A stretch of 33,092 nt of DNA, taken from the NCBI GenBank assembly GCA_900470965.1, contig UCCS01000019.1, forward strand, positions 1 through 33,092, read 5' to 3'. Shown piece after piece: positions 8,595 to 16,277 of this stretch (the first letter of the stretch is position 1; each line of letters opens with the position of its first letter). Source of the stretch: Hyphomicrobiales bacterium. Its GTDB lineage: Bacteria > Pseudomonadota > Alphaproteobacteria > Rhizobiales > Rhizobiaceae. The notes beneath the pieces are model-generated. The model searched no databases and had not been told where the DNA came from. It saw nothing but the letters and a program-made list of their open reading frames with translations. Position numbers and translations under genes: made by a program.

Positions 8595-9674
8595 ATGTCT
8601 GTTTCAGCGCCTCTGGAACACCAGCCGCAACCTGTCAGCCAGGAGTTTCCAGCCCGGGAGTGGGCGGTCGTCCGGTCTCCTGAAGAACACGGTCTTTCTG
8701 CCGAAGTTCGAGAGAAGGTCGACGCCATGCTCGAGGCCTTGCCTACCACATCTTTCATGGCAGTCGTTGGGGGCAAGGCGCTTTACACCTACGGCGATGT
8801 ATCGGAAGTCAGCTATCTCGCGTCGACCAGAAAAAGCATTCTCTCGATGCTCTTCGGCAAAGCGGTTGCGGAAGGAAAGATCAATCTCGATCTGACCATG
8901 GCGGATTTGCACATCGACGAAGAGCATGGTCTTCTTCCCATCGAGAAGACAGCGACGCTACGTCATCTGCTGATCAGCAGTTCGGGTGTCTATCACCAGC
9001 CGGGCAGCCCCGGCAGCAACACGAAGAACATCCCGGCGCGTGGCTCGAAAAAGCCAGGCGACTATTTCCACTACAACAACTGGGATTTCAACGTTCTCGG
9101 CGCGGCCTTTGAACAACTGACCGGTCGCAGCGTATTCAAGGCTTTCGAGGAGGATTTCGCGGGTCCGATGGGCCTTCAGGATTTCGATCCGTCGCGCCAG
9201 CGCATGATGGGATATGAAGGTGCCTCCCGCTACCTCGCCTACCACTTTTTCCTGTCAGGCCGGGACATGGCACGGCTGGGCCTGACGATGGTGCGGAGCG
9301 GTAGTTGGCGCGACCAGCAAATCGTACCGGCCGAGTGGGTCGCGGAAAGCACGCGCATTCATGTTCCCGCCGACAAGATGAATGAGAGCGAAAAATCCAG
9401 GATCGCCGGCTATAGCTATCTTTGGTGGATCCCAGTCGTGACCAAGGATAGGCCTGAATGGGAAGCTGCCTTCGTCGCAGCGGGCCATTTCGGACAGTTC
9501 ATCCTGTGCATGCCTGCGCTGGATATGGTGTTTGTAAACCGACGCGCTATTCCAGACCATCTGGCTATTGCCCGTAACGACGGAAGCTTCAAGGAAGAAC
9601 TGCCAGCGGTTACCATGGAGCAGTTCTTAAGTGTTGCCGACCAGTTTCTCGCGGCGAAACTGAGCATCAATTAA
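8595..9674 (+). CDS. beta-lactamase-fold serine hydrolase (class C/esterase family)
   Basis: A 359-residue serine hydrolase of the Beta-lactamase (PF00144) family. The catalytic SxxK is S77-T-R-K80, the YxN element is Y160-N-N, and the third motif is H298-F-G. There is no signal peptide, which points to a cytoplasmic enzyme acting on imported compounds rather than a periplasmic antibiotic beta-lactamase. It follows the DppF-type gene by 42 bases with AAAGGA upstream of the ATG, so it is probably the last gene of the transport operon. Related enzymes include D-aminopeptidases, esterases and amide hydrolases. Substrate unknown. Confidence 0.85.
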   Translation: MSVSAPLEHQPQPVSQEFPAREWAVVRSPEEHGLSAEVREKVDAMLEALPTTSFMAVVGGKALYTYGDVSEVSYLASTRKSILSMLFGKAVAEGKINLDLTMADLHIDEEHGLLPIEKTATLRHLLISSSGVYHQPGSPGSNTKNIPARGSKKPGDYFHYNNWDFNVLGAAFEQLTGRSVFKAFEEDFAGPMGLQDFDPSRQRMMGYEGASRYLAYHFFLSGRDMARLGLTMVRSGSWRDQQIVPAEWVAESTRIHVPADKMNESEKSRIAGYSYLWWIPVVTKDRPEWEAAFVAAGHFGQFILCMPALDMVFVNRRAIPDHLAIARNDGSFKEELPAVTMEQFLSVADQFLAAKLSIN

Positions 9675-9683
9675 CGTTATCGG

Positions 9684-10634
9684 TCAACGCAGGTCTTCAG
9701 CAAAACACGCGGAGATTTGCTCACGCAGCCAAAGGCTTGCCGGATCGCGTTCTTTTTCGGCAAGCCAGATCATGCTGGTGGATTGCTTTTCCTCCGCGAA
9801 AGGCGATTCCAGCAGTAGCAGTTCGTGTGATCGCTCGAACAGCTTAGCGACGCTTTCCGGCATCATGGCGACGAGATCGCTGCGGGAAACAATTGCAACG
9901 GCGGCGGAAAAATGCGGGACGACCGCTACCACTCGACGTTCCAGTCCCATCGCGTCCAGCCGCTCATCGATCCACCCGCGACGGCTCGGGGCAGACGTAA
10001 CCTTGACATGGCCAAGCGACAGCAAAGCGTCGAGCGTCAGCGGGTCTTTCGCTGCCGGATTATTGGCCGACATGATGCAGACCCGTCTTTCGGTGAAGAG
10101 GGAGGCGCAGCGATATCGGGCGGGAAAATTGTCAGCGGTCATAACGGCCACGTCGATGGTTCCCTCATCGAGATGTTCCTGCACTACCGGAAGAAAGTTC
10201 TTGTTGTGGGTCACACCCGTGCGCGGCATGTGGATGACTTCCAAAACGCAATGTTCGGCTTGGGAGCGGACACGTTCCACGAGCCGGGGCATCAGAACAA
10301 CAGAGAAATAGTCGTTCATTCCAATTCTAAATGCCCGGTGGGACGTCGCAGGCTCGAAGCTTTGCTTCGACAGCATGACCGACTCCGTATCCTCGATAAT
10401 CCGCCTTACCGCTGGGAATATCTCCGTGCAATAACGGGTCATCACGAAGCCACCCGAGGTCTTCTTGAACAGGTCGTCACCGGTTATGGCGCGCACGCGT
10501 TTCAGCGCATGGCTCATCGCAGGCTGGGAAAGACCGATATACTGGCCAGCAGCTGTCATATTACCCTTCACGACCAAGGCATAGATGACTTTTAGAAGAT
10601 TGAGGTCGATGGACCCCAATTGAAACCGCTGCAT
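9684..10634 (-). CDS. LysR-family transcriptional regulator
   Basis: A 316-residue LTTR with an N-terminal winged helix ('SIDLNLLKVIYALVVKGNMT' then 'GLSQPAMSHALKRVR') and a substrate-binding domain. The start at ATG 10634 (MQRFQLGS) matches the usual LTTR N-terminus. The frame stays open for another 174 codons upstream, but that part belongs to a decayed MFS gene and is not a real extension. It is convergent with the serine hydrolase gene with only nine bases between stops. No intact divergent target remains, so the regulator may be orphaned or may control a distant gene. Confidence 0.85.
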   Translation of the reverse strand: MQRFQLGSIDLNLLKVIYALVVKGNMTAAGQYIGLSQPAMSHALKRVRAITGDDLFKKTSGGFVMTRYCTEIFPAVRRIIEDTESVMLSKQSFEPATSHRAFRIGMNDYFSVVLMPRLVERVRSQAEHCVLEVIHMPRTGVTHNKNFLPVVQEHLDEGTIDVAVMTADNFPARYRCASLFTERRVCIMSANNPAAKDPLTLDALLSLGHVKVTSAPSRRGWIDERLDAMGLERRVVAVVPHFSAAVAIVSRSDLVAMMPESVAKLFERSHELLLLESPFAEEKQSTSMIWLAEKERDPASLWLREQISACFAEDLR

Positions 10635-10639
10635 GCGAA

Positions 10640-11185
10640 CCCTGCCTACCCCTTGAAACTTACCGATCATAATGGCACCGACGTCACTGCGCAAAGAGAG
10701 CAACTTGCTTGCAACCGCAATAACAGAGCCAAACTTGCTGTGAGAGGCACCCTGCGCGTGCGCACGAAAGTAAGCAGCATGTCCCAGACCAGCCAAGAAC
10801 GGATGCGCAAGCAGCTCGACCTGGGCAAAAGCCCAAGCATCATGCCAACGGCCAACGTCAGAATTTTCGGTCGCTGAACAATGACCGACGCCCGCTTGAT
10901 CCACCCTGGATCGCCAGTGGCCGGAGGAGGGTGCCCTCGAAGAGGTCCGGGTTCTGTCCCAGGCTTTTGGTGCGTGCCGGAAAACCGGCACCGACAGGAC
11001 ACCAACAATGGCGGCCATGACGCACCGATGGCCAAAGCGGCAGGGATAAGGTCGATGCTCGCGATCAACGCAATCCAGAGGAGCGAGAAGATGACGCCGC
11101 CCAAGCTCGCGCCGCATATCAAGCCGGTGCTGGTGGCAGTTCGAACACAAGGCCAAAAAGAATGGGGTGCTGACAACAGCGCCCC
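10640..11185 (-). pseudogene. MFS transporter remnant, truncated and frameshifted
   Basis: Pieces of one major facilitator protein can be followed across reading frames. They are WGAVVSTPFFLAL near 11180-11145, then TGLICGASLGGVIFSLLWIALIASI (read in two parts) from about 11120, then KILTLAVGMMLGL near 10850, then FAQVELLAHPFLAGL in the other frame. The order and spacing match the middle of the 12-segment MFS fold ('FGRR.GLA.GIALSGASLGGVIF...', 'RRP.FLTLALGFALGLFAQVGFLAHQ'). Both ends are missing. The gene was probably the divergent or neighbouring partner of the LysR regulator that follows it on the same strand. Confidence 0.7.
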
Positions 11186-11219
11186 AAACCCTAACTCACA
11201 TGGAAACTGATCCGATGAG

Positions 11220-11996
11220 TTACGCCGCTCTTTCTTCTGCGGCGTTCGGTCTCCACTTGATCAGCCGGCCTTCCAGAACATCGAGGATTCGGTCGATGAT
11301 GAGCACGAAAACGGCCAGGATGATGATGCCGGCAAACACTCCAACCGCGTCGAAGTTGCCCTCCGCCTGCGCGATCAGGTAACCGAGCCCTGCGGAGGAG
11401 CCGAGATATTCACCAATAATGGCGCCGACCACCGCGAAGCCGACCGAGGTGCGAAGGGAGGACAAAATCCAGCTGGACGCCGCCGGAAAATAGACATGCC
11501 GCAACAGATCGGAACGTTTGGCCCCGAGGATCCTTGCATTTGCGAGGACGACTTGATTGACCTCGCGAACGCCCTGCATGGCGTTGAAGAAGGTGATGAA
11601 GAAGACGAGCGTTACCGCGAGCGCTACCTTCGACCATAGGCCGAGACCAAGCCAAAGCACGAAAATTGGGGCAAGCACAACGCGCGGAATGGCATTCAGG
11701 CCCTTGATGAAGGGGTCCAAAATCCGTGCCGCACTGCGGCTGAGGCCGAGCCATACACCGGCTGCGACGCCGAGGCCCGTGCCGATGATGTAGCCGAGCA
11801 CAGTCTCCGTCAGTGTGATTGACACATGACGATAGAAGCTGGGGTCAACAATCCAGCGGATCATCTGGTTGAAGATGTCGAGCGGGGCTGGAAAGAAGAA
11901 GACATCGATAAAGCCGGCGGTCACGCCAAGCTGCCACCCGCCGAGGATAAAGATCAGCATCCCGAGCTGGATGATTCGTTCAGTCACGACGTTCAT
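11220..11996 (-). CDS. ABC transporter permease, taurine/nitrate type (SsuC/TauC family)
   Basis: A 258-residue inner membrane protein with about six membrane segments and the BPD_transp_1 EAA loop 'VREVNQVVLANARILGAKRSDLLRHVYFPAA'. Its single-domain permease architecture and partners identify the taurine/sulfonate/NMT1 class of importers. The start overlaps the end of the ATPase gene by 17 bases. It is the last gene of the prpF-SBP-ATPase-permease operon. Substrate cannot be read from the permease. Confidence 0.9.
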   Translation of the reverse strand: MNVVTERIIQLGMLIFILGGWQLGVTAGFIDVFFFPAPLDIFNQMIRWIVDPSFYRHVSITLTETVLGYIIGTGLGVAAGVWLGLSRSAARILDPFIKGLNAIPRVVLAPIFVLWLGLGLWSKVALAVTLVFFITFFNAMQGVREVNQVVLANARILGAKRSDLLRHVYFPAASSWILSSLRTSVGFAVVGAIIGEYLGSSAGLGYLIAQAEGNFDAVGVFAGIIILAVFVLIIDRILDVLEGRLIKWRPNAAEERAA

Positions 11997-12810
11997 AGCT
12001 TTTCTCCACTTCGCCGCGCAGGGAAGCCCAGATATTTCGATACAGATCCATAAAGCGTGGATCGAGTTTAATTTCCGCGACGTCGCGGGGGCGCTCGAGT
12101 TCTACCGGGAAGCTTTCGATGACCCGTGAACGGGGGCCAGCTGCAAGAATTGCGACCCGGTCGCCGAGTGCTATTGCTTCTTCGAGGTCATGCGTGATCA
12201 TTACGACAGCCCTGCGCTCTTCCTGCCACAGACGCAGGAGTTCGTTTTGCATGAGGTGCCGTGTGTGGATATCGAGGGCCGAAAAGGGCTCGTCCATCAG
12301 GATGACTTTGGGGCCGGTGATCAGGGCCTGCGCCATCTGCACGCGCTTGCGCTGGCCGCCCGAAAGCTGATGGGGATAGCGATGCTCGAACCCTTTCAGC
12401 CCGACTTTCGCAAGCCAGTTCATAGAACGCTCGCGCCGCTCGGCACTTGGCACACCTTTGAACAGCAGTCCGAGCTCGACATTCTCGATCGATGTCTTCC
12501 AGGGCAGCAGTGCGTCCTGCTGAAAGAGATAGCCGATATCGTTCTGGACGCCCTTAACCGGAGCGCCGTCGATCGCCACTGTTCCATTGGCAGGCTTCAA
12601 AAGACCGGCAATGGCGTTGAGAACGGTACTTTTGCCACAGCCTGTCGGTCCCACGATGGCGAGAAACTCGCCATCGGCCACCGTCAGGTTCACGTCGTGC
12701 ACCGCGACATAGGAGCCGAATGACATCGTGACCGCGTCAATCGATACCATTGGCCTTTTGTTTAGCTCGCCCGACGGAACGGACATGGGTTTTACGACAG
12801 CCAATGCCAT
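11980..12810 (-). CDS. ABC transporter ATP-binding protein, taurine/nitrate type (SsuB/TauB family)
   Basis: A 276-residue ATPase with Walker A GPTGCGKST at residues 54-62, Q-loop YLFQQDALLPW, signature LSGGQRKRVQMAQAL, Walker B VILMDEPFSALD and H-loop MITHDLEEA. The text 'QQDALLPWKT' is typical of the nitrate/sulfonate/taurine subfamily. It starts 14 bases after the stop of the binding protein gene and overlaps the permease gene, so the three are one transport unit. Confidence 0.92.
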   Translation of the reverse strand: MALAVVKPMSVPSGELNKRPMVSIDAVTMSFGSYVAVHDVNLTVADGEFLAIVGPTGCGKSTVLNAIAGLLKPANGTVAIDGAPVKGVQNDIGYLFQQDALLPWKTSIENVELGLLFKGVPSAERRERSMNWLAKVGLKGFEHRYPHQLSGGQRKRVQMAQALITGPKVILMDEPFSALDIHTRHLMQNELLRLWQEERRAVVMITHDLEEAIALGDRVAILAAGPRSRVIESFPVELERPRDVAEIKLDPRFMDLYRNIWASLRGEVEKSYERRD

Positions 12811-12824
12811 GGCCTCCTCCTGGG

Positions 12825-13826
12825 TTAGTTGATGGTCTTGTCGGTGACTTTGTCCACGAATGCGTTCGTGTAGGTCTTGGAAAGATCTATGGTCGCGGCA
12901 GCAACCTTTTCGTTGAAACTCTTCAGGACGGCGAGGGGTGTCTGGGTATCGGTCTCGCTGAATTTGCCATCGACCGAGAAGATCGGTTTGGCATTCTCGA
13001 CAGCTTTCACATAGGTGTCCCGGTCACCGGAGATGAATTCCTTCGGCAGTTTTTCGACGATCTCTTCAGCGCTGTGTGTGTTCATCCAGGCAAGCGCTTT
13101 CACGGTCGCGTTTGTGACTTTCTGGATGGTTTCCGGATTCTGATCGATATAGGCTTGCGTCGCATAAAGGACGGAAGTCGGGTAGATTCCACCGTAGATT
13201 TCCGTAGCACCCTCGTCGCTGCGGGCGTCGATCAAAATCTTGCCGACACCCTTGGCTTCGATGAAGGTCGCCGCCGGATCGTAGTTGACCAATAGATCAA
13301 CCTTCCCTTGCTCGAGCGCCGCAACAGCAGCTGAACCGGAGCCGACCCCTATCAACGAGACGTCGTCAGCCGATAGGCTGTGGCGCTGCAGATAATAGCG
13401 AACGAAGAAGTCTGAAGACGAGCCCGGCGCTGTGATACCGATTTTCGCGCCCTTGATCGTTTCAGGTTTGGAAGGATCGAACGCAGCGTTCTTTCCACCG
13501 GCAAGCACGAGCCCGGAATTGCGGGCCAGTTGCACGAAGGCGACAACAGCCTTGTTCTGCGACTGCATCTGGATGGTGTGGTCGTAGAAGCCGACGGCAA
13601 TATCGGTGGAGCCGGCAACGAGCGCCTGCAGCGTCTTGGAACCGCCCGATGCGAAGTTTTCGACGGTGACCTCAAGACCTTCCTTCTCGAAAAGACCCAG
13701 GCCAGCTGCGACTGGAAAGGGTAGGTTGTTGAGGTTGTAGGACCCGACGCTGATGCGGACGGGTTCCGCAATAGCCGAACCGGCGAAAGCGACCGTTGCC
13801 GCAAGTGCGAGCAATAGTTTACGCAT
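12825..13826 (-). CDS. ABC transporter substrate-binding protein, NMT1/SsuA-type
   Basis: A 333-residue periplasmic receptor with a Sec signal peptide (MRKLLLALAATVAFAGSAIA, cleavage near residue 20). The mature part 'VRISVGSYNLNNLPFPVAAGLGLFEKEGLEVTVENFASG' (in sections) is the standard NMT1/SsuA opening, and 'GSTDIAVGFYDH' and 'KGAKIGITAPGSSSDF' follow. The ATG at 13826 has a strong AGGGAGGA site, whereas the upstream part of the frame overlaps prpF and is not used. It lies 47 bases after the prpF-type gene. The neighbour suggests an organic acid ligand, but this is inference. Confidence 0.9.
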   Translation of the reverse strand: MRKLLLALAATVAFAGSAIAEPVRISVGSYNLNNLPFPVAAGLGLFEKEGLEVTVENFASGGSKTLQALVAGSTDIAVGFYDHTIQMQSQNKAVVAFVQLARNSGLVLAGGKNAAFDPSKPETIKGAKIGITAPGSSSDFFVRYYLQRHSLSADDVSLIGVGSGSAAVAALEQGKVDLLVNYDPAATFIEAKGVGKILIDARSDEGATEIYGGIYPTSVLYATQAYIDQNPETIQKVTNATVKALAWMNTHSAEEIVEKLPKEFISGDRDTYVKAVENAKPIFSVDGKFSETDTQTPLAVLKSFNEKVAAATIDLSKTYTNAFVDKVTDKTIN

Positions 13827-13873
13827 GTGTATTCCTCCCTGATGCGTGGCGCCCTCCCGGCAACCACTTTCGA

Positions 13874-14956
13874 TTATGCCGCGCAAACCATTTGCGCGAT
13901 AGGTTTTGCAAAGACCTGGCCTTCGAAGAGGCGCCGGGCCGTACGCAGGATTCCAGCAACGGTCTTGCCGTCGCGGGTATCCAGTTTCACTTCCAAACGG
14001 CCGCTTGGATGTTCGAGAACGAGAATGACCGGTGGCTTGCGATCTCCGATCAGCTGCGAGGCGACGGTTCCGTCGCTGATGCAGGCCGTAGCTATGCCGA
14101 CCGCGCCGGTCGTTGCGAGAGATGGGTGGCACTGATGCGGCATGAAATAGCGCACGCCGAGATCGCCGCCGCTGTTGGGCCTGGAGATGAGAACTGGCTT
14201 TGGCGTGACCTGATTGCTGACGTCACCCATACCCATGCGCCGGCCGGCTTCGAGCCTTAAAGTTTCGAGCCGCTGGAGCAATGCGCCGTTGGCATTGAGC
14301 TCGGCCGCAGGCTCGTCGCCCGTCACGCCGAGGGCGGTGGCTTCCAGCAACATCATCGGCATAGCGCAGTCGATGCAGGTGACGTCGATTCCGTCAATGC
14401 TGTCGCGCGGGTTGCCGGTGGGGAAAAGCTTGCCTGTACGTGCCCCGGCAGCATCCATGAACGTCAAGGCGATCGGTGCGGCATTGCCGGGCACACCATC
14501 GATCGAAGCATCTCCCAGGTAGGCGACACGGCCATCGGGGGTCGGAACCTCGGCTTCGATCAGTTTGCCGGTATTGACGTTGTGGATACGCACGCGGGTT
14601 ACGCCGCTAGTCGATTGGACCAATCCGGCCTCGATCGCGAACGGGCCGACGGCGGCCAGCATGTTTCCGCAATTGGGAGAGGTATCGACGAACTGCTGAT
14701 CGATGCGAACCTGGGCGAACAGATAATCCACATCAGCATCCGACACGGTTGGCGGGCCGACGATGGCAACCTTGCTGGTGACCGGGTTTCCACCGCCGAT
14801 ACCGTCAATCTGCAGAGGATGACCAGACCCCATGACCGAAAGCAGGATCTGATCGCGTTGACGCGCATCCGATGGAAGATCGGATGCGAGAAAGAACGGC
14901 CCCTTGGAGGTACCACCTCGCATCAGAACACAGGGAATGGAAATCAGGTCGTTCAT
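13874..14956 (-). CDS. PrpF-family isomerase (4-oxalomesaconate tautomerase-like)
   Basis: A 360-residue protein of the PrpF family (PF04303), diaminopimelate-epimerase fold. Known members isomerise aconitate (PrpF) or 4-oxalomesaconate (GalD, in gallate and protocatechuate catabolism). Landmarks are the N-terminal 'CVLMRGGTSKGPFFLASDLP', 'IDGIGGGNPVTSKVAI' with the conserved Lys, 'SPNCGNMLAAVGPFAIEAG' with the active-site Cys, and 'HQCHPSLATTGAVGIATAC' near the end. ATG 14956 is preferred over a TTG at 14992. It leads an operon with an NMT1-type importer and is divergent from a LysR gene. The GalD-like activity is plausible, but no other gallate pathway gene is present. Confidence 0.82.
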   Translation of the reverse strand: MNDLISIPCVLMRGGTSKGPFFLASDLPSDARQRDQILLSVMGSGHPLQIDGIGGGNPVTSKVAIVGPPTVSDADVDYLFAQVRIDQQFVDTSPNCGNMLAAVGPFAIEAGLVQSTSGVTRVRIHNVNTGKLIEAEVPTPDGRVAYLGDASIDGVPGNAAPIALTFMDAAGARTGKLFPTGNPRDSIDGIDVTCIDCAMPMMLLEATALGVTGDEPAAELNANGALLQRLETLRLEAGRRMGMGDVSNQVTPKPVLISRPNSGGDLGVRYFMPHQCHPSLATTGAVGIATACISDGTVASQLIGDRKPPVILVLEHPSGRLEVKLDTRDGKTVAGILRTARRLFEGQVFAKPIAQMVCAA

Positions 14957-15026
14957 GGTTGTGCCCGCATACTGATGTGATTTAAATATCAATCAGCTTC
15001 TTTGTTGCAGTAGGCGGCAAAACGAT

Positions 15027-15049
15027 TGATATGTGAAATGCGAATATCA
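15027..15049 (+). promoter_or_regulatory. LysR-type operator (T-N11-A box)
   Basis: TGATAT-N11-ATATCA is a perfect six-base inverted repeat at the classic LTTR spacing. It lies in the 109-base divergent region between the prpF-type gene and the LysR gene, 16 bases before the LysR start. A second, imperfect site (TGATTTAAATATCA) lies about 45 bases to the left, nearer prpF. This recognition-plus-activation site layout is typical for LTTR control of a divergent operon. Confidence 0.65.
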
Positions 15050-15065
15050 GAAGGAATGATGCGTT

Positions 15066-15968
15066 ATGAGCATTAATTGCGAGATACTGGATCTGCGCGC
15101 ATTTCTATCGGTCGTCGAACTGGAAAACTTCCACCGCTCTGCGGAAGCGCTCAATCTGTCACAGCCGGCACTCAGTCGTCGAATTCAAAAGCTGGAGCTT
15201 GCAATCGGGGCGCCCTTGCTTGAGCGCACCACGCGTCATGTCTCGACAACTGCGCTTGGCGCGGAGCTGATCCCCCTGGTGCGGCGCATGCTCGAGGAGT
15301 TCGACACGTCGCTGTTTGCAGTGCGTGACGTCGGATCTCAGCGCAGCGGCCTTGTGACGATCGCATGTCTGCCAACGGCCGCTTTCTACTTTTTGCCGAC
15401 CGTCATTAAGCAGTTCAGCGCCGAGTATCCGAATATTCGTTTCCGCATTCTCGATCTGCCGGCCACCGACGGTCTGCAGGCAGTCGCCCGCGGCGAGGTG
15501 GAGTTCGGCATCAATATCATGGGTTTTTCAGATCCCGACCTCATCTTCGAGAGGCTCATCGAAGATCCATTCGTTCTGGCGGCACGCAAGGATCATCCGC
15601 TGGCAGCGAAGAACGAGCTCGAATGGGACGATCTGGCGCCCTATCAACTGATTACAGTTCACCGGTCTAGCGGCAACCGTACGCTTCTTGACGCCGCGTT
15701 GGCGAAATCGAACCTGAAACTGCGTTGGTCCTACGAAGTCACACATCTTTCAACATCGCTTGGTTTGGTAGAGGCCGGACTTGGAATTTCGGTCCTGCCG
15801 AAACTCGCTACTCCGCAGGAAGAGCACCCATTCCTCGTCACGAGACCTATTCGCAATCCTGAAATCTCGCGAACGATCGGCATTGTGCGCCGTCGCGGTG
15901 GGACGCTTTCGCCGGCGGCAGAGCGCTTCATGACCATGTTGATTGGGACGTGGGCAGAAGAAAACTGA
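15066..15968 (+). CDS. LysR-family transcriptional regulator of the prpF/ABC operon
   Basis: A 300-residue LTTR. The winged helix spans about residues 5-64 ('LDLRAFLSVVELENFHRSAE', 'LSQPALSRRIQKLE') and is followed by a LysR_substrate domain with 'LVTIACLPTAAFYFLPTVIKQF'. AAGGA lies ten bases before the ATG. The gene is divergent from the prpF operon with a T-N11-A operator between them, so it most likely activates that operon in response to a substrate or intermediate and represses itself. Confidence 0.9.
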   Translation: MSINCEILDLRAFLSVVELENFHRSAEALNLSQPALSRRIQKLELAIGAPLLERTTRHVSTTALGAELIPLVRRMLEEFDTSLFAVRDVGSQRSGLVTIACLPTAAFYFLPTVIKQFSAEYPNIRFRILDLPATDGLQAVARGEVEFGINIMGFSDPDLIFERLIEDPFVLAARKDHPLAAKNELEWDDLAPYQLITVHRSSGNRTLLDAALAKSNLKLRWSYEVTHLSTSLGLVEAGLGISVLPKLATPQEEHPFLVTRPIRNPEISRTIGIVRRRGGTLSPAAERFMTMLIGTWAEEN

Positions 15969-16277
15969 GCGGCAAACAGGTTTATGTTGGCGAGAAGGCC
16001 ACGCTCGGCGTACCGGTCGCCATCGAGAGAGCCAAGAAGTTGATCGTCTGGAAGCCCGCTCTCCCGATCGATCTCCGAACAGGTTCGCAACCTTCATGTT
16101 CATGTTTCTTGAGGATTTCATTCGGTGCCAATCGGCAGACAGGATGGTGGATGTGCCTGCGACGGCTCCTCCGAAAGGGCGGATCCGCGTGCGAACGACC
16201 GAACAATGAGGTGATGTTGCTAGATCAGCATAGGGATTGTTGCTGGGCAGCACCTGACCCACATGGCCATTTAACAG
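15969..16277. other. no recognisable gene between the LysR gene and the FabMG-type gene
   Basis: Short coding-like stretches are present on the plus strand, such as KQVYVGEKATLGVPVAIERA from about 15975 and MFMFLEDFIRCQSADRMVDV from about 16093. They lie in different frames, have no ribosome binding site and match no family I recognise. They may be debris of lost genes. Confidence 0.3.

Noticed and set aside
10635..11156. N-terminal extension of the LysR gene to a 490-residue protein
   Set aside because: The extra part is a frame of a decayed MFS gene; the LysR domain starts normally at MQRFQLGS (10634).
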